Below, one piece after another: positions 1 through 10,861 of a DNA stretch of 64,000 nucleotides. Location of the stretch: positions 1 to 64,000 of the forward strand of contig JAKTTT010000073.1 of assembly GCA_030581615.1 (NCBI GenBank), in the 5' to 3' direction. The notes beneath the pieces are model-generated. The model had not been told where the DNA came from and made no database searches. It was given only the letters and a program-made list of their open reading frames with translations. Position 1 is the first letter of the stretch, and each line of letters begins with the position of its first letter. This DNA is from Alloascoidea africana (Eukaryota > Ascomycota > Alloascoideomycetes > Alloascoideales > Alloascoideaceae). The translations under genes and the position numbers were made by a program.

Positions 1-169
1 AGAGGTCTAGCAGGAGCTCGACAGACTCTATCCACGAGATGATTTCTCGTCCATCCCTTTTGCCGTCATAGGTGGGAAGCCTGGGAAGGGCTGGGATTTT
101 GGCCGTGGGGCGTTTAGACATGGCCTCCGCAAGGTGTTCCAGGGTGTTTTGCAACATTTCTTGGTTCAT
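1..169 (-). CDS. Gag N-terminus of the retrotransposon (partial, runs off the window)
   Basis: An open frame from ATG at 169-167 to the window edge gives 56 residues. The part around PTYDGKRDGREIISW resembles the start of Gag proteins of Ty3/gypsy-type elements, where a Tyr/Phe-Asp-Gly-Lys segment is followed by a Trp-containing helix. Only the beginning is visible, so nothing can be said about Pol or the state of the full element. Confidence 0.6.
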   Translation of the reverse strand, partial: MNQEMLQNTLEHLAEAMSKRPTAKIPALPRLPTYDGKRDGREIISWIESVELLLDL

Positions 170-240
170 AGTGTCGGGTTCAGCGAGCTCAGTGGTTTCA
201 GTGGTGAGTCTCTGTAGGGTTCATAACACTTGTTGAGCAT

Positions 241-248
241 CGCTACCA
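241..248 (-). other. Primer-binding site for initiator tRNA-Met
   Basis: The minus strand reads TGGTAGCG, complementary to the 3' end of yeast initiator tRNA-Met including CCA. It touches the inner LTR edge, as in Ty elements. An eight-base match is the length I recall for Ty3. Confidence 0.75.
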
Positions 249-540
249 TGTAACGAAAATGGCCTATCAAGTGTATCTTTATTTCTCCGGTAAGGATATT
301 CTATGAACTTCCTAGATGGCCCTCTCAAATCCAGGGATTTCGAAGGCCTTTATATAGACAAAACTTATGAACATGAATTTCTCTTGAAACACTCTCTTCT
401 TTAGGCTTTTCAACTTAATGCCATAAGCTTCCATTTTCATTTCTCAGTTCTCCACTTTTCTCGTATTCTTTTTGGCGCCATTTGGTTCGTGCTGTCTGGC
501 TCACGCCGTTCACCACTCGCGATCTGGGATAACTTCCACA
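249..540 (-). repeat. 5' LTR of the retrotransposon (outer edge provisional)
   Basis: On the minus strand the inner edge ends GTTACA at 249, immediately before the primer-binding site. A TATA box (CTATATAAAGG on the minus strand, around 347-357) fits an LTR promoter. The outer edge is provisional: a TGT at 540-538 would give a 292-bp repeat with TG...CA ends. The second LTR is outside the window, so the edge cannot be confirmed by comparison. Confidence 0.55.
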
Positions 541-1979
541 TCGGGACTTGTATCTTCCGGTGACATCGGGCTAGATGTCCTTTCATGATCAGATTCAGTA
601 GAACTTCCTTGACCTGAACCTTGTCCTCTTGGAGGGTGTGGCGTGTCTTGAAAGGGAAGTGGGTGGCGAAGGGAATATGGCTGGTGAACTATTCTTACAA
701 AGAGGATGTCGAAAAACAGGCATTGGCATGCCAAAGCTCTATTTAGAAACTTGGATGAATCGGTTGACCTATCCTGCATGAAAAGCCCTGCACACAACAA
801 TAATACTTCAAGTTGTAGAAATGGAGTCGCTAACAATTATAGACATTAAACGAGGAGACTTTGATAAGATATAGATAGTTTTGGGTGTGATTATATATAA
901 AGGCAATGTGTCTATTGATTTGGCAAAAGGTGGGTATGTATACTATCGCTGACCCTTTTCTTGAAGTCCAGCGTTATGTGGGGTTGAAAAGCGCTTTCCA
1001 TTTTAAAGGTACCTGATATAGTCATCACCACCCTACAACTGCGCTAGAAAATGTCATGCATTTTTATCTGTAGTGTAAAAGTTGTTGATAAATTTGACAA
1101 TTTGGAAAGAATCGATACTTGTAAATTCGTTTTCAGAACTGGCAGTTGAGAATTGGTAAGCACGTTGTGTGTCACCCTGGTTTGTTAACAGGGACTGGGA
1201 TGCAGATCATTGTTCCGCGAAAATTCAATTAAACCTAAAGATGCACCTTAGATAAGGAGATCTAGAGTTTTTTAATCCTCTTAAGTCCGTTGCCACTTCA
1301 CATTAATGAAACAGCCCAATTATCTCGCGACATTGTGATACTTAATTAGCTAATGTACATCCATTCTGTCATCATTTTGTGGGCTTGGTCTGAAAAAAAT
1401 AGGCAATTGATCTGTAAACGGTTTTCTTGTTCGCTAGTAAGTCTACCCAATCCTCCAAGCTGCACTTCGGACGTTCCTAAACAAGATTTACTTGAAGCTT
1501 GCATACTTTCCGAGAAGAGTCAAGGAAAGTCGTTCAGAAAGACCAGTTTTGAATCTGGTAGAGATACAACTAGAGCAAACACCAGTAAAAGTGTCTGCCA
1601 AGTTTCAACGGTTCTCCTCTCAAGCTGAAGCGTTGAGTGCTTTGTACTTTAAGAATTGAGATGGCGGCTTACAAGCTTGAGACCAGATCCACAGACATTA
1701 CACAAAAGCATGAGCTCTTCAGAAAGTTGTCGAAAGAGGAAAGATCCCCAATAAAGTTTGACGCTCTTGTGTGCTAATTAATGCGTGTTGTGGTATATAT
1801 GGGACAAGACTATGTGAAAGGGGAGTCGATAACGATATCGCCTACTGGTATTGCCACCTGCTCCGGATGTCGTCATTTTGAGAAGTTATCAGCAACAAGA
1901 GATATCACAACCAACACCACTATATATAATAGTGTGAAAGGGCATTATGTTGCACTATTTTCACAAAAAATAAACGTCC
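541..1979. other. Gene-free stretch between the retrotransposon and JLP1
   Basis: Only short open frames occur here (for example 1353-1628, and a 38-codon frame starting near 1662). None resembles a known family or shows a splice pattern like the neighbouring genes. TATATAAT at 1921-1928 lies about 50 bp before the JLP1 start and could be its TATA element, though it is close to the ATG. Confidence 0.5.
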
Positions 1980-3104
1980 ATGCCAATTGCCGAGAACAAA
2001 GAGCCTGAGCGAAAGCCAGCCAGTTATTTGGAAGATGGGGACGTTCTGAGACTCCCGTTGGAAACACAGAAAGGGGCAAAATACCCAGCATTTCTACCGG
2101 TTTGGGATAAAAGTCAAAAATTTGAAGCCTACACCCCACACGTTCATGTTGATCGCGGTTTGAAGGCGGATCCGTCCTTTCCCAACCTGTTTCCAAAGGA
2201 TCAAAAGTTGAATTATTCTTTAGAGAACCTCTCCCCACTATTTGGTACTGAAGTTAACGGTGACGGCATCCAGCTTTCACAATTATCTGACGCTGGTAAG
2301 GATGAGTTGGCACTACTTGTCGCCCAACGTGGCGTTGTTGTGTTTCGTAACCAAGATTTTAAAGAGTTGGAGCCTTCTAAGGCCGTGGAGTTCAGCAGGT
2401 ACTTTGGTCCTTCCCATGTACACCCTGTGGCGCCAAGCCCAGACAAAGAACCAGAAATACTAGTTGTCCACAAATCTTGGACAGGATCAGGTGGGGACAA
2501 TGGCGACGACACCAAAGAGAAATTGCTTCAATTTTTAGGCCGTACTCATACTGATACGTGGCACTCCGATATTTCTTTTGAACCTCAACCAGCTGGTACA
2601 ACGTTCTTGGTTCATTTGGAAAGCACAGAGTCTGGAGGGGACACTATTTTTGCAGACACTCAACAAGCCTATCAGCGCTTATCGCCGCAATTCAGAGAAA
2701 GACTAAACGGTCTACAAGCATACCATTCTGGTAAGGAACAAGTTGCTCTGGGAGTTGCAAAGGGAATTACTCCCAAAAAACCTACTGTTAACTCGGTTCA
2801 CCCCATTGTTAGAACACATCCTGTCACTAAAGAGAAATCGATCTATGTCAATTCAGGCTTCACCCGTCACATCGTTGGGTTAAAGAAATTTGAGTCTGAT
2901 GCACTTTTGAACTTGCTATTCAGTGTCACAACATCTTCCTCGGATATTCAAGTTCGTATTCGTTGGAAAGAAGGCACGGTGGCTGTATGGGACAATAGGA
3001 GAACGTTGCATACAGTTGTTGCTGACTGGGACGAAAACCTCAAGAGAAGACATCTTTATAGACTCACTCCTAAAGCAGAAGTCCCTGTTGAAAGTCTCGA
3101 TTAG
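1980..3104 (+). CDS. JLP1: Sulfonate/alpha-ketoglutarate dioxygenase (TauD/Jlp1 family)
   Basis: Fe(II)/2-oxoglutarate-dependent dioxygenase that, in the S. cerevisiae homologue, releases sulfite from alkyl sulfonates for use as a sulfur source. The 374-residue product is slightly shorter than Jlp1 (about 412). The iron triad is visible: His195 and Asp197 in WHSD, and His344 in the segment WDNRRTLH; the Arg that binds 2-oxoglutarate is expected in the following RRHLYRLTP. The block YVNSGFTRHIVGLKKFES matches the Jlp1 segment closely. Single exon; the start is the first in-frame ATG. It sits in the gene-poor left part of the window, which suits a dispensable nutrient-scavenging gene. Paralogues with other substrates are common in yeasts, so the exact substrate (taurine, isethionate or another sulfonate) is inferred. 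Confidence 0.88.
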   Translation: MPIAENKEPERKPASYLEDGDVLRLPLETQKGAKYPAFLPVWDKSQKFEAYTPHVHVDRGLKADPSFPNLFPKDQKLNYSLENLSPLFGTEVNGDGIQLSQLSDAGKDELALLVAQRGVVVFRNQDFKELEPSKAVEFSRYFGPSHVHPVAPSPDKEPEILVVHKSWTGSGGDNGDDTKEKLLQFLGRTHTDTWHSDISFEPQPAGTTFLVHLESTESGGDTIFADTQQAYQRLSPQFRERLNGLQAYHSGKEQVALGVAKGITPKKPTVNSVHPIVRTHPVTKEKSIYVNSGFTRHIVGLKKFESDALLNLLFSVTTSSSDIQVRIRWKEGTVAVWDNRRTLHTVVADWDENLKRRHLYRLTPKAEVPVESLD

Positions 3105-4134
3105 TTACGTGTTGTTACAGTTTAAGCATTCCCAGATTAAGACTGAGTTTCAAAATAGTAACATTGTTGGTAGCACTTGAGCGTTTTCGCTCAGGGTCAT
3201 TCAATTGGTGAGACATTAGTTTTTCCAAACTCTTACATTAACTATGATTTTTATAAATAGTATTATTATTCCAGTTTTTATAGAGAAGTTTTCAAATTTT
3301 TAAGAGATTAAAAGTGAGGTTTTCTAATCTTTTGTTAGAGTGCTGGGTATACCCACGCCTGAACATTTTTCCGTGATTTAGAATTTATGCATAAATTTGG
3401 GAAGAGAAGAAAACATTGAGATCTCCCCCCTTGTTCGCTTTTAAACCTCTAATTCGGTGTTTTTGTTATATTCGACATATCGCATTGCGATACGCCAGAT
3501 TTACTGATCACATCTATATAGTCACACCGTTTTCAATCTGAAAAGCAGTAGAAGTTTTTACCAATGGGATGAAAGTCACGTCAACTATGGCTAAAAGAAC
3601 AGAAGTGTCTTTTGGCATGGTTATATGAGCTCAAAGAGAATACACGTTTAGCTCAAATATAATGTAGGCGCCATGCAAATCGGTGGTATTGCCAAGCGGG
3701 ACACTTCCAGTTACTTAACGCATCCTCCACCTTCAAAAATCAGATATCTCGGTCCAAATAACTTTTCTCCTGTTACAATCACAAGGACTGTCTTACTATT
3801 TCTGGTATGCAAGTCAGCCTGTTATCAATCACCTTAATTGTTAGCTTCATAGTTCTATTTACATAAGAGTCCTCTCATTTTTTAATAGATCAAGCTTTAT
3901 ACAGACTACTTTTGAGGTCAAACCCCTAACAAACTAGATGCTGTCATCTAGCGAATATAACTAAATTGTAACGATCTATGGAGGGGAAGATGGATAGGGA
4001 CTGCTTTCACTCTTTGAGTCTAAGAATGCCTTGCCCTCCAAGATCAGCGAAAGGGCTTAGCTATATCTATATAGTCCGATCTATGGATGCGTACATATAC
4101 ATGAGCGGCTTAGTCTAGGCCGTTACAAAAATGG

Positions 4135-4210
4135 TCTATTTATATTCTTTGGTTCCAGTCCCATTATTACCCTTTGTGCTTATATATATTGGCCGATTTA
4201 CAAAAATTGC
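4135..4210 (+). repeat. Degenerate repeat, copy A
   Basis: Begins TCTATTTATATT and contains a TTGGTTCCAGTCCCATTATTAC-like core ending near TTTACAAAAATT. The same order of blocks recurs at 5297-5390. Family unknown; a solo-LTR relic is possible. Confidence 0.35.
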
Positions 4211-5296
4211 AGTAGAATTGATTCTCTTAACCTCAGATTAGTTTTATTAGTTTCTCTAACTTACAATCGCTCTTAGTTACCCTTTTTTTGTCTTTGTTTA
4301 CATTCAGCAACCACAAGCGATTATTCTAATAGTCCTTTGGTGGTTTAGATAGTTTCTAGCAGTTTCTAAGCTTTATATAAGGAGGCCTTTCTCTTTGTGT
4401 TTTACAAACCATCATTGAGATTCAATACATTTCCTTCTTGTCATTTCTGCCCTGGAGTCTTGTGCGTCTAGAGTTAGCAAATCCGAGATTTTTTTTATGA
4501 CAACTATAAGAGCACTAGCCCAGTCTAGCTCTTCTTGTCTTTCTTTTTTTCTTGACTAACTTTCTGTATTCTTTTCTTTTCCTTCGTCCCCTTTTCCTTT
4601 AGAGAGACGAGACTTTTTAAGTAGTGTTTCCAAAATATCTAAATCAACTGTACATTATCCTAAATATACTTAAAACAACATCGATGTTCTTCTTACCGAA
4701 TATTAAGGCTTTGCTACTGAAGATGCTACCATAGTTCAGGTTCTCTTTCAAACAAACACTTCGTGCCAAATGATTGCATATTCTGAACCAAATCCACAAC
4801 CCAAGAATTCAGGACTGAGGTTCTGTTATCTTACAAACAATGTTATGGATAGTTTTCTGTCGCAGGGTGAGTATTAAGAGATGAGACTCTAAGAAAGAGA
4901 ACGGCTTTTCGAAAGAGAGAGAGACCGATAAGACGGTAAAAGGTTTCTTATTAAAACTGATTACTTTTTGTTTCTTCTTCAGGCTTATCAATGATCATAC
5001 TTCATCACAGGGAGACGCAAGCTTCTTATATAGTCCCTAAATTAATTCTAAATCAATTATCACCATTCTTCTAATAGCTTTGTAAACTTCATTGTTCCTT
5101 TGCGTGTTTCATTGTTCTTTAATTTGTATTCTTGTATTCTCTTTTGTTTTTATCTTCACATTTCTTAAGAGCCCTTCAGCATCTTTTACAAAAAATGTGA
5201 GAGAACAGAACCTTTGTTCTGAACCCTCAAGTTTATGGCTCAAAAGATTGACATTAAGTAGCTTAAGAATAAGAAAATTAAATATACAAACAAAGT

Positions 5297-5390
5297 TCTA
5301 TTTATACTAATTGGCTTCAGTCTCATTATCACACCATTCTTGATTACACTGAGCCTTTTGTTGATGATAATCACAATTTTTACAAAATTC
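5297..5390 (+). repeat. Degenerate repeat, copy C, abutting tRNA-Arg
   Basis: Begins TCTATTTATACT, then TTGGCTTCAGTCTCATTATC and ends TTTTTACAAAATTC, colinear with 4135-4210. A partial third match (TTATCACCATTCTTCTAATAG) lies at 5059-5080. It ends 7 bp upstream of the tRNA gene, a usual landing zone for Ty elements. Confidence 0.35.
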
Positions 5391-5397
5391 AAATATG

Positions 5398-5469
5398 GCT
5401 CCATTGGCCAAATGGTAAGGCATCCGCCTCCTAAGCGGAAGACTGCGGGTTCGAGTCCCGTGTGGAGTG
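5398..5469 (+). tRNA. tRNA-Arg(CCT), no intron
   Basis: A 72-nt cloverleaf can be drawn. The acceptor stem is GCTCCAT with GTGGAGT (G-U at the first pair), the D arm carries AATGGTAAGG, the anticodon stem TCCGC/GCGGA frames loop CTCCTAA with anticodon CCT (reads AGG, Arg), and the T arm has GGTTCGAGTCCC, an excellent B box. It is closely similar in order to S. cerevisiae tRNA-Arg(CCU). The CCA end is not encoded, as expected in a eukaryote. A T-run follows. Confidence 0.95.
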
Positions 5470-5471
5470 TA

Positions 5472-5476
5472 TTTTT
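5472..5476 (+). terminator. Pol III T-run terminator of tRNA-Arg
   Basis: Five T residues begin three bases after the discriminator base, the usual RNA polymerase III stop signal. Confidence 0.8.
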
Positions 5477-7394
5477 CTGAAAACCAGTTTTTTTTGTTAA
5501 AGTGAGTTCGCTGAAATTGGACTGGATCGGTTAATAAAACCCAATACTAATTGTAAATTTTATCAAAAAGGATCTTGAATTGTCTCGAAAGTAGCTGTTA
5601 TTCGCTTAATTTGATTGGAAAGAAACAAAGGGAGGTTCTATGTTGTACATCCTCCTAAACTTTTACGGACTGATCAAAGAGAAGCGAGAAGGAGACAAAG
5701 AAAGTAGTTATATAGAAAGTTATATCTAAACGTCTATAATCATGTGTAGCTGTATATTTTAACAACAAGCTTGAAATCAAACGGTTTAGTTGTGTGCTTT
5801 TTGTTAGCTCGTTTGACTTGAATGAGCGATAGGGATTGAAGAAAACACACTAGCAGAATGAATACCCAGATCATGGGTTGTTTGGAAAAATTTAAAAAAA
5901 TATTGAAGAAAATAGTATCTGGGCTCAGTGGTTCGTACCCATTTACATATTACTCGTTCAACTTTTAAGAATGATATTGTGTCAATCGCCGAAAACGTGG
6001 ATGCTGAAGGTGCTACCCCAACCACAAGACAAAGCTCATCGTGAGTTTCGTTGAGCCGAGAGAAAAGTTTTGTTGTGACGAAAAATTTATCGGGCAAGAA
6101 AGCAACTGGAAAATGACCTCATAATCTCAACGAAGAACTGGAGTCTCTTCCAATCTCCAAGAGAGTGAAAGTATCTCTGCCCATTTTTAATTACACAATC
6201 TAATAGGTATCTTCAATTGACAGTTCAGTATACTGCAAAATAAGCACGTCATTTTAGCCTACAAAGAAAAGCAAATTGGAACAAACTTCACCTTGTTCTG
6301 AACTTCTGCAGAACAGATGTCTAAGAAAAATATAGAAAATCAAACAAGTTGATTCATTCAATGAAGTATTGAAGTCCAGCCTAAAAGTATAAGAATGGGA
6401 AACATTTTTTCAAAGTTTCCTCCTCCGATGATAAGATTGTTAAACCTAATTTTTCAATTCATAAGTATCATCTTGTCAATGTTCAGATATTTTTGATAGG
6501 TTTTATGGGGAGTTGTGTATAAGCATGAACTTCTCTTTGCGGATTGACATGTTTCTTTGTCCAGACTTTATGATACTACTCAACACGTTAGATAATCAAT
6601 GCCTAAAATGCATCTTCAACGGTCAAAAACACTTTAGTAATATATGCATAGGTATCCCAAGTGTTTTGTTGCATTACAGAAACAGGATACTGAAATTTTT
6701 CAAAAGAAAAGAAACAAGAAGTAGTAAAGAGAATTAAAGGGTTAAAATGCGCAATTTTACAAACATGGGTGAGGTCTCTGAAAACTGGAAACAAGTTAAT
6801 CGATCTTATTACTTTTATATAGATCTGAGTCTTGTTGTCTTTGCCTAGTAGTCTGAATAACAAAATCTTCTAGTTATCTCAGTGTAAGAAACTGGTTGAA
6901 GGATTTAAGAGAGTCAAACATACTGGTATTGTATTGTCATAACCTAATTCTATTGATTTGGATTTAACAAGGCTTGGTATGCAGTTTGCATCGGCTTGCG
7001 ATTCCGATCTAGAGGGAAAAGTGTTGAGATGGACTTTTTTTTTATCTGGCAGCCCAAGCCAGACACATTTAGGCAGTATGATTAACTTCTGCGACAGGGA
7101 ATCTAGTAAAACAAGGTTAAAATGGCCATATACCCCAGTTGGAAAGAAAAGTGGAAAGTCTAGTCAACAAGTGCAATCCGTTGGTGTTTTCCTCTTCCGA
7201 CCTATATCTCGGAAGTGACAGATTTGAGAATGGAATTGATTTGGTTTTGCTTTCCCAAGGCTATGCTGCTCACTTCCCGCCTGTATCATGACACCAAAGC
7301 GCTGGGATTTTTACATCAGCCTTCTATATCTTGGCAAAACGACTCGTATGCAAATGCACAGGAGCCGAGATACTTGAGGAGGAGGTTCAAACTT

Positions 7395-7401
7395 ATAAAA
7401 A
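7395..7401 (+). promoter_or_regulatory. Probable TATA box of CRZ1
   Basis: TATAAAA lies about 217 bp upstream of the proposed CRZ1 ATG and is followed by ACACTTTTTG and a CCCT/poly-T run. A very similar TATA-plus-tract arrangement is found at 11087 near ECM13. Confidence 0.4.
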
Positions 7402-7611
7402 CACTTTTTGCCCTCTTTTTTTGCTTTCTGTTTTTACAATGAAGGAAATCATATTCCACCCTTTCCTTGTCATTTTCAACTACTGTACCAACCACTAAAG
7501 TTCAAGAGGAGGAGAATAATATCTTCTGTCCTTCTGTTTGTTTCAAGGCGTGAATAATTCCAGACACTCTAGTATCGTACACTTCCATCATATTCTGATA
7601 CGCAAGAAAAG

Positions 7612-9363
7612 ATGTCACATAAGAAGGAGTATTTACCTTTTTATCGTGTTGGAAGTCATAACCAAAAGACAAAAATTCCCGGAATTACAGTAGAAAGTTA
7701 TGATAATCAAACAAATCCCAACATTCTTCATTCTGTGAGTGTAAAATGCGTTCACAGACATGATCCTTTTTTTCTCTAACCAAGATTTGTGCATCAGGAC
7801 ATTCAAAACCGCAACCATCAAGTTCAGCAACAACTACATCTTCAGATTCCTAATTCTTTAAATTCCTGTGTCTATATTCAACACCCACAGTCTTCTTCAG
7901 ATGCTTCTATTGTTGATCCAGATAATCATGGTAATGCCAACAATCTCTGGCAAGATGGAGAAGCAGATTTTGTCACTCCCGTCTCATTGTATCCATCGCT
8001 AACGTTTGACAAGTCACCCGAAAGCCTTGACACAGAATACATCTCATTCATTAACTCAAGATCAGGTTCTAGAAATGGGTTGGACAGCATATATAAAGAC
8101 ATTGGTTCAGTGGATTCGCAAAGCACTAGCGGTTTGATGAATACGCCCGATCATGATCTTGAATATCTTTCTCCATGTTCACCGTTCATTTATGATGAAG
8201 ACCTGTTGAAAACTTTTAGCAATTACAAATCTAATGCATCGAGTTTCACCAAGTACGCTCGTAACACAACATTTCAGGCCTCTTACAACTCTTTTCGTCT
8301 CTCGCCTGAAAGTAACAACACAACTCAGAGCAATACGAGTGATTATTTTGATTCCATCAACACTCTTGAGGTTTCTCCCCATACATCTGCTCAGATGCCC
8401 ATTTCAGAATTGAGTGGCATAATAGAGCTGACAACTTTGAATATTCAAGATGGGGACAATAGTGAAGCTTTAGGACCTGCTCTTGATGTGTTTGACAGTC
8501 TGGAATCTGATACCATAAATATTAATAACAACGAAACTAAAATACTAAACGAACAAAGTTTTGATTTTCACAAAACGCCAGGCATTGAGGGAAATGAAAC
8601 CCAGAATTCAACTCGTTTTACAAAAAGAAGTAATAAAATAGAAGCTAAAGAATTTAAACAACAACACGAGACTGATAAAGAACGGCTAGCTTTACATGAG
8701 CCCAATGCTTTAACTCAACATGAGACAATAAGCCTCGGGTTAGATGGTCAACAGACAACTATCTCACATCAATTAGGTTTTCAACAAAAAGAAGAGCAAC
8801 CAAAGAATTGTAGTCCAAAACAAGGACAACGCCAAACACAAAAGACAATGAGGAGGAGAAGAAGGAATCATAGGCCACAGAACGTCCTTGACTCGTCAGC
8901 TTCAATGGACGGAAAAGCAAGCAAAAGATACTCGTGCCCTAACTGTTCGAAATGTTTCTCACGACCATACAATCTACAATCACATATGAATACACACGCA
9001 ACGGAAAAACCGTTTCATTGTTCGCACTGCAATAAAAGATTTGTCCGACTTCACGATAAAAGAAGACATGAATTTTTGCATTCTGGAATCAAGAACTTTA
9101 AATGTGGAGGATATTTGTCTGACGGAATTCAAAGATGGGGTTGTGGAAAACGGTTTGCAAGGGCTGATGCGCTCAGCAGGCATTACAAGACTTTTTCTGG
9201 GCATTGTTGTATTAATCCTTTAATTGATGAGTTATTAATGCTGAATCGAGAAGGTCAAGATGCAGCGAATGAAAGTAATTTGTTATCAATCACTCCCGAT
9301 GAGGCCCTAAGAATGATTGCAAGGATGAAAAATTTGGATTCAAAACCGGAGGATAAGGCATGA
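7612..9363 (+). CDS. CRZ1: Crz1-type C2H2 zinc-finger transcription factor, two exons
   Basis: Calcineurin-regulated activator of stress and calcium-response genes; shuttles from cytosol to nucleus when dephosphorylated. The long frame lacks an ATG (it opens at GTG), so I place exon 1 at 7612-7734 (41 codons, ATG start) and a 63-bp intron at 7735-7797 (GTGAGT donor, CTCTAAC branch, CATCAG acceptor); exon 2 runs 7798-9363. The product is 562 residues. Residues 42-400 are Asn/Ser/Gln-rich, as in other Crz1 proteins. Zinc finger 1 starts at Tyr419 ([19 protein letters not shown]), finger 2 near 447, and a third, spaced finger with CGGYLSDG...[14 protein letters not shown], followed by the Crz1-type CINPLIDE end. 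Exon 1 supplies a PGITVE stretch (residues 23-28) resembling a PxIxIT calcineurin-docking site. Zinc-finger identity is strong; exon 1 is inferred. Confidence 0.8.
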
Positions 9364-10240
9364 GAATCGAAAGACAGAAAATCACACTTGATAGTTGGCA
9401 TTTGAAATGAACCTCAAGCTAGTAATTAGAAAATTGACATTGGTAAGATCTAGAGCTCCGTTAAGAAATAGTTGAGCGCTTGAGATAAAGGAACTCTGTT
9501 AGTTTTGGGTTTTTGTATGAGGTTCTTAGAGTAATTATGTTTTGTCAATATTTATAAATGGGACTCTACACGGATTTGCCTACTTTTTGTATTACCAAAA
9601 ATATCTACGGTTTAATTTAAATGTTGGAATAGTAGGCGTAATTTTCTCGATTCCTCGGTCTCATTACTACAAACATCTCCACTAATACTCATTTTCCATC
9701 AAATTTGCAACCATTTCCATTGCCTTTTCGTGCAATCTGTATGGTGCATGAAAGTGTTCTATCTCCTAAGCTCATTTTTTAGCTGGACGAAATGGATAGA
9801 ACGTTTTGCTCTGATTGGAACTAAAGCTTATACAACGGGAATGCAACCAATTAGGCAATTAATCTAGATTAAAAAACGCTTCTGAACAATCTAAAAGCAA
9901 CATGCAGATCATAAAAGATTTCAAATCACCTCCAAAAAACATAACAATAATCATGAATACATAATGCATAGATAAAAACTTCAAAAAAGGAACACCCGAG
10001 TGAACCGAGAGCAGTGATTCGAGTTGTGTATGGGCTGAAGGTATAGTAGACGTGTACGTTCTCGTTGGGATCGCAGAGAAGTCTTGAATCAAGCAAGCGA
10101 CCGGGAATTTTCAGATCAAAGCAGATGATAAGTTCCTTTTTGCCATCTTAGGACAATAATGCAAAGCAGCTATTTCCCAATATTGGAGACAGCTATCAAG
10201 AGCGGTCTCACCGAAAGGGGTGAAGGGTGCTCCCAAAAGT
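9364..10240. other. Intergenic, convergent 3' ends of CRZ1 and ECM13
   Basis: AT-rich, no credible gene. It should contain the two 3' UTRs. Confidence 0.5.
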
Positions 10241-10861
10241 TCAAGAACACAGCTGATGAATCGACAATGGACGAATAATATTACGATTCAGGTCATTACT
10301 CGCGGATACTGTTTGTTTACTCCTTAAGGTTTTGTATGGCGTCAATTGATCTGTTCTTGCATCCCTTTCGTGGTCAAACATGTGCTGTTCCTCTTCATCA
10401 TTGTCGCTGTCAAATTCAATTTCGCTATCACTGTCGCTATCACTTTCACTGCTACTACTGTTTGCATCTGAACCGAAATCAGAGGCTACGTTAGAATCAG
10501 TGGCCGTAACATCTAAGGGTAAGCTTTTGCTCTCATTTGCATTGTCCATGTTCTGGTCTTCTTTTGGAGCTTTTAATTCCAAAGGCGGAAGGACAAAGTC
10601 AAAAGATATAGGCGAGAGCATCATTGAATGATCCAGGGAAGTTATTGTTTGCAGATTTTGTTCAGATACCGAGTTCATCAATTGATCGAGCATATTAGCG
10701 TGAGAAACAAGAATTCGTAGGTTATGTTCGGGCTTTGAGCACTCAATGGCAAGTTTCTCTCTTGCCTTGCCGGCCAGAAGATATGTTTCGGCCAGGGACC
10801 ACTGTTTTATCGTTTTCGTTCTGCCCCTCTGTTGAGTCATCATTGTTGGGAAGGAAAACAT
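10241..10861 (-). CDS. ECM13: Ecm13/YJR115W-like protein of unknown function
   Basis: A 206-residue protein. The N-terminal third holds the segment LLAGKAREKLAIECSKPEHN followed by LRILVSHANMLDQLM, which is how I recognise the Ecm13/YJR115W family of hemiascomycetes. Residues about 140-165 are a Ser/Asp/Glu run (SSSSESDSDSDSEIEFDSD) and the C-terminus is basic. No catalytic motif, membrane segment or signal peptide. The biochemical role is unknown; the S. cerevisiae members are linked only loosely to cell wall or stress phenotypes. Single exon; the ATG at 10861 is used, but Met7 or Met8 could also serve. Three STRE-like words lie 200-390 bp upstream. The family call rests on memory of a short motif, so it is moderate. 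Confidence 0.6.
   Translation of the reverse strand: MFSFPTMMTQQRGRTKTIKQWSLAETYLLAGKAREKLAIECSKPEHNLRILVSHANMLDQLMNSVSEQNLQTITSLDHSMMLSPISFDFVLPPLELKAPKEDQNMDNANESKSLPLDVTATDSNVASDFGSDANSSSSESDSDSDSEIEFDSDNDEEEQHMFDHERDARTDQLTPYKTLRSKQTVSASNDLNRNIIRPLSIHQLCS

Larger units (their letters stand above)
1..540 (-). mobile_element. LTR retrotransposon, 5' end (Ty3-like probable)
   Basis: Seen in the sequence, reading the minus strand: a long terminal repeat (inner edge at 249), then a tRNA-iMet primer-binding site directly next to it (248-241), then a Gag-type reading frame that starts at 169 and runs off the window. Parts in view are the 5' LTR, the primer-binding site and the Gag N-terminus; the rest lies beyond position 1. 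The 8-base iMet site and the Gag style favour a Ty3/gypsy-type element; Ty1/copia is not excluded. The visible part looks whole with no breaks, which suggests a fairly young copy, but only about 60 coding residues can be judged. Confidence 0.75.
3105..5397. other. Gene-free stretch, AT-rich, with degenerate repeats
   Basis: No open frame with family resemblance was found. The stretch holds pyrimidine-rich runs, several TATATAGTC words (around 3518, 4070 and 5029) and two related segments listed separately (4135-4210 and 5297-5390). A TATATAA at about 4373 followed by a CAATACA-ending tract near 4435 is LTR-like, but I cannot define edges. It may be the worn remains of transposon insertions next to a tRNA gene. 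Confidence 0.4.
5470..7611. other. Gene-free stretch and CRZ1 upstream region
   Basis: Short open frames at 6513-6737, 6958-7218 and 7215-7442 show no family resemblance and overlap each other in a way typical of chance. A TATAAAA at about 7395, 217 bp before the CRZ1 ATG and followed by a T- and C-rich tract, is the likeliest core promoter. Confidence 0.5.

Noticed and set aside
510-836. 108-codon minus-strand frame next to the LTR
   Set aside because: Overlaps the provisional LTR edge; no family recognised and no splice pattern. Could be a gene fragment, but not supportable.
6958-7442. Two overlapping frames upstream of CRZ1
   Set aside because: No ATG-context, family or splice support; they overlap in different frames as chance frames do.
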